Origin: Nicotiana tabacum
Taxonomy: Eukaryota > Streptophyta > Magnoliopsida > Solanales > Solanaceae
Assembly (NCBI RefSeq): GCF_000715075.1
Contig: NC_134095.1
Span: forward strand, 47,718,806 to 47,782,805
DNA length: 64,000 bases
Direction: 5' to 3'
The notes beneath the pieces were generated by a model, which did no database searches, had not been told where the DNA came from, and saw only the letters and a list, made by a program, of their open reading frames with translations. The position numbers and the translations under genes were made by a program. The number at the start of each line of letters is the position of its first letter. Positions within the stretch are counted from its first letter, which is position 1. Positions 13,003 through 24,552 of the stretch are shown here, piece after piece.

Positions 13003-13004
<2 letters not shown>

Positions 13005-14213
13005 GGTGCCTTGTTATCTAAAACTTTTTTTTTGTTGGTATTTCCAGACTAAAGAGGGGGTTGGAAACTTAGGTGGGTTTTGAATGAGAGTTGGGTAGTG
13101 CAGTCGACCGACCCTTCTCCTATTTGAATCATTGAATGTTATTTATTGATAATGATCTATCTAGAACCAAGTTTGTTTATAACAAATCTCCACCTATTTC
13201 CTTTTGTCGTCTCATGAAAAATAAACTTGACTTTTCCTCCTAGCATCGTAATCTAAATCAAGGGTGTTTCAGATGTAAAATCAAAAATAAATGAACAAAC
13301 AGGAACTTTCTATATGTTACGTTAGAAAGAAAAAATAATTACCCTAAAATATAATGAGAAGTTCACAAAATTTATCATATCAAAGTATTAAAAACATATA
13401 TTTCTAGATATTACCTTAAGAAGATATTTAGTGGGTGTTTGGATGTAAGAACTGTAAATTTTTTTAAAAATGTAAAAAAATAATTCAAGTGAAAATGATA
13501 TTTGAAAATTAGAGTTGTGTTTGAATATGAATACAATTTCGAGCTATTTTTGAATTTTTTTTGAGTAATCTGAAGTGAAATTTTGAAAAATAACTTTTTG
13601 GAGTTTTTAAATTTTTGAAAAATTTTGAAATTCATTTTCAAGTGAAAATTGAAAATTTTATGACCAAACATTAATTTCGAAAAAAAATAAAAATAAATAA
13701 ATAAAGTGAAATTTCTTTTATAGCCAAATGGGGCCCTTAATAAGAGTATTCAACAAATGAGGGGACGCGTCCCTCAATAAATTTTAAAAAATACTAATAT
13801 AAATATAGTTCAAGCTGATGGCGGCATCGGGTGCGGTTGCAACTGCTGCATAAATTATATTGGCCCCTAAATTCTAAGTATTTTAATAGCTTTAATTCAA
13901 TGAGACAGTTCACACAATCTAACGCAAAATGATAGATAAGCCGTAATTTGAGTAAATGAAACACGCATTGGCTAATTGAGTTACTATCAAGAAAAGCTTT
14001 TATCCAAATCAAAATTTTCTTAAATTTTATCATCGGTTTCTTTATAAAGGAACCAGTATTGAAAATTAAAAGAAGAAAAAAATAACAAGTTGGTAGTAAT
14101 TGATTGTGCATTTGGGGTGGGGTGGGGGAAGGTAGCTGTTTGGTTGCAGTTGGGAGTTAATTAGGTATATCCATGCATTCTTCACCTCCATATCGTCATT
14201 CAATTCAAAAGCT
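13003..14213. other. AT-rich intergenic DNA with possible degenerate MITE
   Basis: Mostly unremarkable. The stretch 13437-13737 is full of short TTGAAAATT-like inverted words and begins GGGTGTTTGG and ends CCAAATGGGGCCC. That resembles a decayed foldback MITE, but I find no clean terminal repeat or target duplication. Confidence 0.35.
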
Positions 14214-14222
14214 TATATTATT

Positions 14223-15688
14223 GGAAAAATTACTCTAATGGTCCATTGGCCCAATATTCTAACAAAATTGGACCTATATTTTCCCTTCTTACTCGGTATG
14301 GCCCAGTTTGTACATAAATTAAAAAATTATTTTTATCGATTAGCCATATTACTGTCCCCACTCTCTTTTTCTTTATGCGGAGGAATTTTTTCCATTCATA
14401 ATTCTAATCAATTTTCTCTTTCAGATTTTCTCCCCACCCCTCTTTCTCTTTCATTTTCAATTCACTCTTGCTCTTTCTCTCTCTTTCTCTCTCCCTGGCA
14501 AAATAATCGAGTTCTTCTTCAGATTTCCTTGCTCCGTTTCATTTGCATCTTCCTCTTCCACGAAATAACACTGTTGAACAATCCACGGCCGAATCTATCT
14601 TTTGTTGTCTTTTACTTTTCGATTCAGTGCTCGCCGAAGCCGATGCCGACTTTGATATTAAAGGATCCTTTTATTTTATGGTCGTTGGTGAATATACATA
14701 TATCTGATTCATTCCTAGTACTTGCGTTTAGTGTCTTGCTTGAGTTTGGTAATTGTTGAAGTTATACTGCTTTTGGCATTTTGGCGAATTTTGTTACATA
14801 AAATTGTACTGCTGGAATTAAACTTGTGGTTCAAGTATTACCCGATGGTAAATGTTAGTTGTACTGCTTTGCTTTATGAAGAAAAGCTGGGTTACATCCC
14901 ATTCGAAGAAAAAGAAAATATCGAGTGGTTATTTCTTTTAATTCTTGTCTCTTATTCTAAGTTATGAAATCTCTTTTTTTTGGTAATTTTTCCTCATTCT
15001 TCTTCTTCTTCTTTCTTCTCACTTTTAATGACTTCCAAAGGGAAGAAGAATGATGTATATGTTATATACAACTATATATATTTTGTATAATCATGTATAT
15101 TTGTGTGTATTCTCATAGTTATACAGAGTTATACATGATTATACACAAGTATACAAGATTATACATAATTATACAACATAGATAATTGTAAAAAAAGTTT
15201 AGATTTTTACCTTCAGATCGTGTGTATTATTATATATTTGTGTATAATTAACGTATGACTATGTATAACAATGTATATAAGGTGTTTAATAATGTAAATT
15301 TTTATTTTTTTCCAGTGAAATAAGAATTTCCCTTACAAAACTTTGAATTTTGCAAAAAAAAAAAAAAAAAAATTATAGACTTTAAGGATGAATTTATTTT
15401 TTACTTCAACTTCCTGATATTGTGAATTTTAGAAAATACTATAAAGAGGGAAGTAAAAAATAAATAAGAATGAAAATGAAAAAAAGGAAAAAATAAAAAT
15501 GAAAAAAAAAAAGCGAAATCTGATTTAGGTGTGATTATGGGTGTAGTTGACGAAATTCGACGAAATTTGCGAGTTTGACTTGTTTTCATAAAATTGATTA
15601 ATGTTTGTGGGCTACCGGATGAAAACCATATTTGTGGGTTAGGCGGGTGAAAAATACTTTCTCCAAGTGTATTTTATGTAAATTTCCC
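14223..15688. mobile_element. Non-autonomous Mutator-like element (9-bp TSD)
   Basis: A 1,466-bp element is flanked by a perfect 9-bp direct duplication TATATTATT (14214-14222 and 15689-15697), the size produced by Mutator-like transposases. Its ends are imperfect inverted repeats, GGAAAAATTAC at the left and GTAAATTTCCC at the right (9 of 11 match). Inside are a long CT-rich tract (14350-14500), a poly-A tract (15353-15371) and a GTATA-rich repeat. No transposase is seen. An ORF at 14238-14759 shows no domain and is hydrophobic because of its CT bias. The short TIRs fit a non-TIR or degenerate MULE. Confidence 0.7.
15056..15300. repeat. Degenerate ATTATACA tandem repeat
   Basis: Inside the Mutator-like element, about 10 imperfect copies of a TTATACA/TGTATA word occur on both strands. 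The stretch is low complexity and has no coding sense. Confidence 0.6.
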
Positions 15689-15697
15689 TATATTATT

Positions 15698-16960
15698 GCT
15701 ATACATATGTTGACATTTCTAAATTTCCACTTGTGTGGCATTTATGTTTCGTCTTGGCCATTTGCTAACACCTGAAGGAAGATTGTAATTCACTGAAATA
15801 TAAGTAATAAATATAAGTATTTGGATGGAATGTGACTAAAACCTTCTCAGTGTTAATTATGCGAAACGTATAATTTGGACTCTTATGTGATATTTTTTGT
15901 AGATGAGAATGTTTTGGAGAAAGATAGGACTCTCATTTATAAGAGCTATCACATAAGAATCCTGTAGTGCTCGTGTAAGATAGGAGAAAAATCATATAAA
16001 AAGAAAATTAGAAATGTTATGCTAAAAAAATTGACTTTGACGCCAATATAGCCTTGGCCTACTAGCCAATATGTTAAGGTACAAATGCTGATATCAACAG
16101 GTTTTCCTTATCAAATCAAACTAAGTGTCGTTTGTGTTTAATTCAAATTTCAAATTATATTCTCTTTATTGGCTTGTGCGAGATGGTATTGTTTTTTCCA
16201 TGCTAGTGTATAAATAGGGTAAATATCCCTACCACTATCAGACCCAAAAAAAAAACTTTTTGCTTGAAGATGTATTGCAGAATTTTATGATTTGTGAATA
16301 CATTCTTGGAAGTATCATACCTATGCATTAACGTATGTAGGACCAAAAATAACTAATAAGGGTCACATACAATTGACAAGAGCTAACTTCCAGCCTAAAA
16401 CTAATTAATCTAAATTCAACTACAAATTTATTACGTAGACTATCAACAGAATTGACGATGACTCGCAATAAATAAGCTTTCAAGAGAAAAGAAAAGAAAT
16501 ATTTTGTGGGAGTTACGTACAGTAGTAAACGTGGCTCATGGTTTGAATTCTTTTAATCAATCAGTTTGTAAATTGTGTATTCTTTTTAGTTCTGTATAGG
16601 AGTGTGTCCATGAATAATAGAAGAGAAAATGTCGATTATACATTACTTCCATTATCATCAACTACCCATTAAAGGAAATGGATGGCTATAAAGAATACCA
16701 TTTTTTCAGGAGGCTACTTGGTTGTTCCTTGCACGTTTCAGCTTATAACAGCATCATTATACATGTGTAATCTGGTTGGACTACGAATTACAATAGTCAA
16801 TGTAACTTAACTTGTACTGTTAAAAATCTGGAAATATAGAAAATTGCACTATGCATTTATCATATTTGTTGCTATACTAGATCTTTTATGGAAAATTATC
16901 GCTTGAATATTGAGGTATCTTGCAATTAAGATACCTACAAACTCTCTTTTAACAGACAGA
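15698..16960. other. AT-rich intergenic DNA, nothing recognised
   Basis: No ORF with homology I recognise, no terminal repeats and no RNA gene seen. Confidence 0.55.
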
Positions 16961-16964
16961 ATTG

Positions 16965-17115
16965 GACTCGTCGGGGGCTCGTTCCGGGCGGAGCACTCGT
17001 AAAACGCCCCCAGGCTTATGTGTGGGGCTTACTTCCGTGAGATTTACGTCTCGGCCATTGGGGCTTATGCCCCGGACACGCCCAACGCCCAGCGTATTGG
17101 GCTCGCCTAATAGAA
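16965..17115. repeat. GC-rich dispersed repeat fragment, copy 1
   Basis: A sharp GC-rich island in AT-rich DNA with repeated words of the form GGGGCTTATG and TTACGTCTC. It shares the 'ccgtg...ttacg.ctc...gggcttacgcc' layout with 20813-20905. I do not recognise the family; there is no coding potential. Confidence 0.5.
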
Positions 17116-17921
17116 CTTTATGCAATTATATGTAACTAACCTTGTAAAATCCTCAAATTTTCTTGATAAATCGTTGACTATTCGAAATTACTTTTTTCCT
17201 AATTATAAATCATTAAGTTGAGAGTATTTTATGCCATAATTAAAGAAAAGATTACTGCACGTTATTCACTAAGACTGCTATGATAGTTAATTTTAAATAA
17301 ATTTTTCATTTAAAAAATACTTATTTATTAACTTTTCTTATGTCTTTATTATATAATAGTCCATAATTCTTTTTATAATTATTTTTCTAAATATTATTTT
17401 TTTCATGTTTATGAGATACAATACTTATTAATTTAATAGCTCAGTATTAGCTAGTAACTATTTACAAATAATTAGTTATCATGGTATTGTATGGTGAATT
17501 ATGTGTCCCTTTATGAACTTGTTGAGACTTAAAAATGAACGATGCTTAAGAATCATATCTAAATTTTGAATTATATTTTTATATAAATTCTCTTTCAAAT
17601 GCAAAGCATATTAAATAAATGGAGTATTTTAAGAAAAATATCAAATTATAATATCAAAATTCTTTCAAGATTCATTACTCTTTAAGAGATACACACAAGA
17701 TTTTATATCGAATACATTACTTTTGATGTTTGAGCCGTAACAACGTTGCAACTAATTTGCATATTATGATATATGTCATACTTTTCGTATTATTCATAGT
17801 TGAATTATAATTTATAAATATTTTAAATAAATTATTTGTTATAATTTTGTAATTTTTATAATTATTTTTTATTTTATACTATCTTAAAGTTCTTGAAATT
17901 AGTAAAATATAAAGATTCGTG
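17116..17921. other. AT-rich intergenic DNA, nothing recognised
   Basis: Very AT-rich, short ORFs only, no terminal repeats seen. Confidence 0.55.
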
Positions 17922-20812
17922 TGTCACGACCCAAAATCTCACCTGTCGTGATGGCGCCTATCATGGTACTAGGCAAGCCTCAACTCAATATCTCAACACA
18001 GTAGAAATTTTAAATAAAGGCGGAAGCAGTTAATATTAAATAAAACTTTTTAGAACAGAATATAATTCCAAAAGTACTAAACAATTCATCCTCAAAACCC
18101 GGTGTCACTGAGTGCATGAGCATCTAAATGATAACAACATCCGACTGATAAAACACTGTCTGAAATATAGAAAAGTACAACATGAAAGGAAAGGAGAGTC
18201 AAGGTCAGCGAACGCTATGCAGCTACCTCAATAGTCTCATGAGTCTGACTCCTCAATCAGCAACCGCCGTGACCAGAAGTGTCTATATCTGTATACGAGG
18301 TACAGGGGGTAACGTGAGTACACCAACTCGGTAAGTAACAGAAATAAATAAGGAATTGAGAAGTAGTGACGAGCTATGCAAATACAATTATCTCAATAAC
18401 TTTCAAATAAGAGTAGTCATACTTTCAATTTAACAGTTTAAGTCACATTAGTACGTACTCAATAAACCAGATACCAAATTTGACTAAGCAGTAAGTAATA
18501 TCTTTCAATAATTTTCAAAATAGTGATATGACATCTGCGATGCAACAGTAATGAAGTAAATGTATTTTCTCAGAATAACAGTCACTCTGTCCTCCCATTC
18601 ACTCCAACCTCACAATCACTCATTCCTCACATTCACTCATTCCTCCCGGTCGCTTAGCACTCGGCACTCGCACTCAGTAGGTACCTCACTAGGAGTGTAC
18701 AGACTCCGGAGGGGCTCCTTTAGCCCAAGCGCTATAAACTGCACGGACAACTCACGTGCTATAATAATATAGTATTTGGATCCGCACGGATAACTCACGT
18801 GCTATAATATAATATAGTATCTGGATCCGCACGGACAACTCACGTGTTATAATATAATATCTGGATCCGCACAGACAACTCACGTGCTATAATATCAATA
18901 GCCTCATAACTAGGCCCCTGGCCTCACTCAGTTATCAATCTCTCCAGTCTCTCGGGCTCTCAAAAATCATATAAATAGCCCAAACAGAGGTAATGTCATG
19001 TATCAACAATGAACAACAAGAGACAGAGGCATAATAAGCAAGAAAAGCTATGACTGAGTACAAAACAGCAATTAGCAGCTAATTCAGCAAGTACACGACC
19101 TTGCAGGTCTCAACAGTGATCACATAAAGCCTAAACATGATTTTTAACATGAAGTACAGTCAATTTCTATGAAAACAGCGGGAACATGTATTAAATAGTA
19201 GGCCAATTAATTTCACAGTCTCGCGGGATGGACCAAGTCACAATCCCTACGGTGCATGCCCACACTCCCGTCACCTAGCATGTGAGTCACCTCCAAAATA
19301 GTCATACGACATAATGTCTGGGGTTTCATACCCTCAGGACCAGATTTATAACCGTTACTTACCTCAATCTGAGCAAAAATCCTACTCTGAAATGCCTCTG
19401 CCTCTCAAATCGACCTCCGAATGCCTCGAATCTACCCACAATAATTCGATTCAGTCAATAAAAAATATAGGAATTAATTCCACATGGAATTCTACATTTT
19501 CCATTAAAAGTCCAAAATTGCATTAAAAAATCGCCCGTGGAGACTACGTCTCGGAACCCGACAAAAATTACGGAATATGAACCCCCATCTAACCACGAGT
19601 CCAACCATATAAATTTTACCAAAATCCAACAATAATTCGGCCTCCAAATCATTAAATCTCATTTTCAAATCCCTAGGCCCAAATTCCCGATTTACACCTC
19701 AAAAACACGTAATCTAGTCGGGATATTCAATAATATTAACTAACAATGATCACAAGGGACTTACCTCAAGAATTCCCGTAATTTCTCGCTCAAAATTGCC
19801 AAAATCCGAGCTTTGAAGTAAAGAAAATGACCCAAAACCCGGACTGCTGGAATTAAATGTGTCCAGAAAATTTCGGATACTGTTCAAGGGGGGGGGGGGG
19901 GGGGGATTCATAGGTACTGTTCATGGGCTGTAAAAAAATCAGCAGCTGTCCAAAGAGAAAATTCAGCAACCTTTTTATATCCATTAACCTTCCGAAATCC
20001 ACCCGAGGCTCTCGGAACTTCAACAAAATGCATCAACCAGTCCTAAAACATGATACAAACTTAGTCGAAATCTCAAATCGCATCAAATAATGCTAAAACC
20101 GTGAATAACACCCCAATTCAAGCCTAATGAAACTAAGAACGTTCAACTTCTATATTTGATGCAAAAACCTATCAAATCAAGTCCGATTGACTTCAAATTT
20201 TGCACACAAGTCATAAAATGATATAACGAAGCTATAAAAATTTTCAGAACTGGATTTCGACCCCGATATCAAAAAGTCAACCCCGGTCAAACTTTCCAAA
20301 AATCTTCTATTTTCCAACTTTCGCCAAAATGCGCCGAATTATCCTACAGACTTCCAAATCCAAATTCGAACTTGTGCCTAAGTCCAAAATCACCATACGA
20401 AACTATTAGAATCATCAAAATTCCATTCTGGGGTATTTTTCTCAAAAGTCAAATCTCCGGTCAAACTTAAGAAATCTTTAGCCTTAGATTTCTAGATTTC
20501 GTTAAATGGCGATAATTTGATCTAGGGACCTCTGAATTCGATTTCAGCATATGACCAAGTCCCAAATAACAATACGGAACTACCGGAATGGTCAAACTTT
20601 TATCCGGGTTCGTTTACTCAAAATGTTGACCGAAGTCAACTCAGTTGAGTTTTAAAGCTCTAGTTCACAATTTAATCCATTTTTCACATAAAAACCTTCC
20701 GGAAAATTATACGAACTGCGCACGCAAGTCGAAAAATTATTAATACCGCTATTCAAGGTCTTAAAATACGAGATGATTATTTAATTTAAAGATGACATTT
20801 TGGGTCATCACA
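17922..20812. mobile_element. Solo-LTR-like element, 2.9 kb, TG...CA ends
   Basis: The segment begins TGTCACGACCCAAAAT and ends ATTTTGGGTCATCACA, an imperfect inverted terminal pair with the TG...CA ends of an LTR. Flanking five-mers are TCGTG (17917-17921) and CCGTG (20813-20817), a 4 of 5 match to a target duplication. No retrotransposon protein is encoded, and internal ORFs lack known motifs. A solo LTR of a large gypsy element is the simplest reading; a non-autonomous TIR element is the alternative. It holds a G-box minisatellite (18741-18893) and an 18-nt G run (19888-19905). Confidence 0.55.
18741..18893. repeat. Four-copy ~43-bp minisatellite with CACGTG
   Basis: Units start GCACGGA-like at 18741, 18784, 18829 and 18869. 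Each carries ACTCACGTG followed by an AT-rich TATAATATA block and, in the first three, GGATCC. Each unit therefore has a palindromic G-box next to a TATA-like run. Confidence 0.85.
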
Positions 20813-20905
20813 CCGTGGGACTTACGCCTCATGTCTCAGGGCTTACGCCTCGCCTTGTCAGAAGTAAAATGCCTCGCCTCACGCCCCCGCCTTTTAAAAC
20901 ATTGC
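20813..20905. repeat. GC-rich dispersed repeat fragment, copy 2
   Basis: Contains GGGACTTACGCCTC, AGGGCTTACGCCTCGCC and GCCTCGCCTCACGCCCCCGCC. It is related in wording to 16965-17115 and abuts the right end of the solo-LTR-like element. Confidence 0.5.
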
Positions 20906-22396
20906 TTACAAATGCAATCCCCTTGCATGAACTGAAAGTAATAGTAATTTTTTTGCTTTTTATGATCTCCTTGCACTTTCTAGATGTGATTATTCAAGAG
21001 TTAACATGATATATATTTGCTGACAATTCTCATTCAAGAAATAAAAATTATCCCCAATTCCCGCCTTGTAATTCTTTTTTAATATTGTAGAACAAGCGAA
21101 CTATACATTTAAAAGTATAGACGCAGCAAATTAATGTCAAACGGCAACCTCTAGCTTATGACAATTAATATCTGCATAGGCTTTCTTAATCTTTTATCTT
21201 TTGTCGTTGATAATTCAACTAAAAGCTACAACATGGTAGATTACAATGTTCAAGATATGAATCAGCATGCATGGGGACAAATAGTAGGTAGTATTAAAAG
21301 AAAATTAATATACTACTTGGGCTATTGACCATGCATGTTATCTGTAGTACCGGTGGACCAATCCAAAACCTCAATTTTGAATGCAACCATCCAATGACTA
21401 TAATAGCACATGTTATCCAACACTATTATAAATACAAAAGTTTCAAAACTCCATCTCAGATCAGGTGGATTCAGAATTTCAAATTAGTCAAATGTGGATC
21501 ACCATTCTTCATGCTACTTACTCTTTTCTCATAACTGATGCGACGGACACGAATGCTTGGCTGAACATTGATAATTCCATTCAGTTAGTTTATCAAGTGA
21601 AGTGAAAAGAGTTCATGACTTGTTCATATATAATATATAGTTTGACATTCTAACGATAAAAAACAAATTATTCACCCAATTTTACAACAAACCACATTAA
21701 TAAAATATACTATATGGTTAAATAATAAATTGAAGTGCAATATGTGTTAATTAGTCATTGTTAAATAATAAATGTGAATGTACTGATACAAATGCAATTA
21801 TGTATTGTATTGTAAAGCCATAAATTTATAGACTCGCTTTCAGTTCCTTCCAATCTCTATGGTCGTGTTTGTTCTTTGCACCTTTTTTTTCGGTAGAATT
21901 TTGTCATTGACTTGTATTAAAAGGACCTATATATAATATAATAATTAGCCCCCTCCCCCGGCCCGTCTCTGCATCTTCTTAATTATATGCTAAAAAACAT
22001 TTTCTCAGTCGTGCACAAGCAATTTACCTCTCGTTGGACCTAATCCCAGAAAATAGCTTCCTACTTCCTAAAATTTATTTCAGTTTACCATCTCTATAGT
22101 CATATTCACAAATTTATGGCCGTCTGAGCTTCGCTGGCTTTCGTAGTTCCTCTCTCCCAAAAAGAATGATCTCGTTAAGAGCGCGAGCTTCAAGCCCTCT
22201 TCTAATGCTCAATCTCAACTCCACAATAATTTACACAGCATCTATACAAAAGTACTATAAATTACAACTTCTATAACAAACCACTTAATTTGAAGTATTG
22301 CAAAATATCGTAGTCTAAGCGAAAAGTTGCTTGAATCCATATATAATATAGTAATTCATAAAAACGGGCAAAGGAAATATTTGATATCCAATTAAT
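20906..22396. other. AT-rich intergenic DNA, nothing recognised
   Basis: Short ORFs without motifs, no tRNA, no terminal repeats recognised. Confidence 0.55.
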
Positions 22397-23359
22397 TAGG
22401 GGTGTACATAGGTCGGGTTGGTTCGGGTTTTATAATTACCAAACCAAACCAATTGTGTCGGGTTATTAAATTTAAAGACCAAACCAAATCAATAAAATTC
22501 GGGTTTTTCAATCTCGATTTTTCTTGGGTTTTCTCGAATTTTCGGGTTTTTCCGTTTTTCTCGGGGTTTTTTTTTCGGTAAAATCTTTGTAGAACAAAAA
22601 ATATAACGTGTGCTCAAAATATTTCTTTAATCCTAGTAAGATACAACTATATAAAGTATTTTCCTAGAAAATAATATAAAATATGAGATGTGTCCCTGAC
22701 ATTATCCTAAAATATTCAACAATAAAGACAATAAATCATGTAATATAAATATTGCTAATTAAAAAGCCATAATAAAAATAAATATAATCTAAAAGTACTA
22801 AGTCATGCTAAAATAAGTAGACTAATAAGGGAGTATTATTTACATGACTAAACGCTAAAGAAAAAAATAAAAATAGGTTATTGATTTTTATCTAAATTAT
22901 TGCAAAATAAACAATAGATGTTCAATACATTCCCTTTCATAATATTAAATTGAATGTCTTTTGTTAGCATTAATATTGATTTGATTTTGGTTGGGCTTTT
23001 GTTAGCATTATTTAATTTAATAATATTAATGGCTATAAAATTTATTGGAACATTCAAAAGTTTTAAGTCCAACCTTGAAATAATACCTTAAAAGATAAAA
23101 TTATGAAATTTTTTAAGGAATATTTATAAATTACATCACAATAAGTATATTTATATATTAAATATATATAACATTTCTATATATGTAATTTCAGGTTGGT
23201 TTGGTTTCAGTTTGACTTTTTTTAGTTAAAACCAAACCAAACCAATTATAGTCGGGTTTTTTTTCCAACACCAAACCAAACCATAATCGGGTTTTTTTTC
23301 TCGGTTTGACTCGGATTATCGGGTTAGTGTGGTTTGTCGGTTTCCTTTGTACACCCCTA
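22397..23359. mobile_element. Inverted-repeat element with TAGGGGTGTACA ends
   Basis: A 963-bp segment begins TAGGGGTGTACA and ends TGTACACCCCTA, a perfect 12-bp terminal inverted repeat. Subterminal regions on both sides are rich in ACCAAACCAAACC and CGGGTTTT words, in partly inverted order. The interior is very AT-rich with no transposase. The TAGGG-type ends resemble hAT MITEs, but the flanks (CAATTAAT and TTATTTCC) do not give a clear 8-bp duplication, so the superfamily is uncertain. Confidence 0.6.
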
Positions 23360-23505
23360 TTATTTCCGGTAAAAGTTTTAACAAGGAAATAAATAATGCA
23401 ACGTTCGGAAAGAAACACATTATGCTTGTTTGGTATGCGATGAGAGTACTAGGGTTTATGATGTTATAGTTCATAAATTTTTAAGCTTAATCAGGACAAC
23501 TAACT

Positions 23506-23726
23506 AATTTCTATTAATCCGTTAATTGATCGGTTAATTTTGGATAAACTCATATATATGATAGAAAAGTAAGAAAATAAAAATTTAGAAAGGGAAACAA
23601 TATACTGACTAACAAAGGAAAAGATAAACACCAGTACGTATCTCACAAGTCACAACTGTTATATATAACAAATTTCTATTAATCTGTTTGTTGATCAGAC
23701 TAATTACGGATAAACTCATATATCTG
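23506..23726. repeat. Direct repeat pair of ~56 bp in intergenic DNA
   Basis: The segment 23506-23560 recurs with changes at 23671-23726, sharing AATTTCTATTAATC, TTGATC and GGATAAACTCATATAT. The rest of 23360-24013 holds nothing I recognise. Confidence 0.6.
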
Positions 23727-24013
23727 TATTGTATTATATTAAGAGTGAAAACCCCAAAATCAAAAGTTAAATTATTAAAATGTCCTTTTAAATAATAATT
23801 TAATATTCTACTTGCAAGAAAATATTTCTTATAGAACGTGTCTCCTAACATTTTTGAAATGAACAACCACCATTTCAGTCTTTGCTTCCTGTTAGCAACC
23901 CCGAATTCCGTTTGATCACTTTTCATATAATCCAAGTATCCTTTCATATTCCTTTATTAAAAGTCACAATCCTTCAAAAAAGAACTGACATTACACTAAT
24001 GAAGAGACATCTT

Positions 24014-24449
24014 TGTTAGTGTTTAGTGTATGGGTCAGAATTTGACCAACCACCACGTCCTATAGTGGGCACGTCAAATGGCTGAGCATCTGCTAGTCGA
24101 CGCCCAGAAAGATACAACCTTGTATTAAAAGATGGAACAACACTATCTCGACAGTAGAGTAAGCCCATTTAGGGGATACCGAGAATATTCTTGAAAGGTC
24201 TTTTGCATGTCATTTTTACGGGTGGAGGGGGGAAGGAGGGGAGAAAGATTCCTCAATATATAAGAGGAATGAAAGCCTTGTAACGGGGCATGAGCACTCT
24301 ATAAAACTCACCAACCTTGAATGAAAAGAAAATTGATAACTCTCTTCTCTATTATTTCTATCCTAGAGTTTATTATTTTCAGCTACGATTTACCCCTTCA
24401 TCTTTGATTGATTTGTTCGAAAAGATTTTAACATCTTTTGAGTCAAACA
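24014..24449 (+). repeat. Element A 5' LTR
   Basis: Bounded TGTTAG...CAAACA, 436 bp. It contains TATATAA at 24257-24263 and a pyrimidine-rich 3' part. It is placed by the primer site that follows three bases later. No partner LTR lies in the window, so the left edge is less certain than the right. Confidence 0.65.
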
Positions 24450-24452
24450 ATT

Positions 24453-24470
24453 TGGCGCCGTCTATGGGGA
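24453..24470 (+). other. Element A primer binding site (tRNA-Asp-like, diverged)
   Basis: TGGCGCCG follows the LTR end and matches the start of the tRNA-Asp-type site used by many Tat and Athila elements. The rest (TCTATGGGGA) is diverged. Confidence 0.6.
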
Positions 24471-24552
24471 TTTCCATAGCTGAAATCATAGTTCTCATCT
24501 AGGTTCTTGAAAGTGACGATTACTGTCCTTCAAAGCCTCATAAAAACCAACA

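Noticed and set aside
13437..13737. MITE call
   Set aside because: No clean terminal repeats or target duplication; kept only as a low-confidence note.
14238..14759. 173-residue ORF as a gene
   Set aside because: Hydrophobic composition comes from CT-rich DNA; no domain; lies inside the Mutator-like element.
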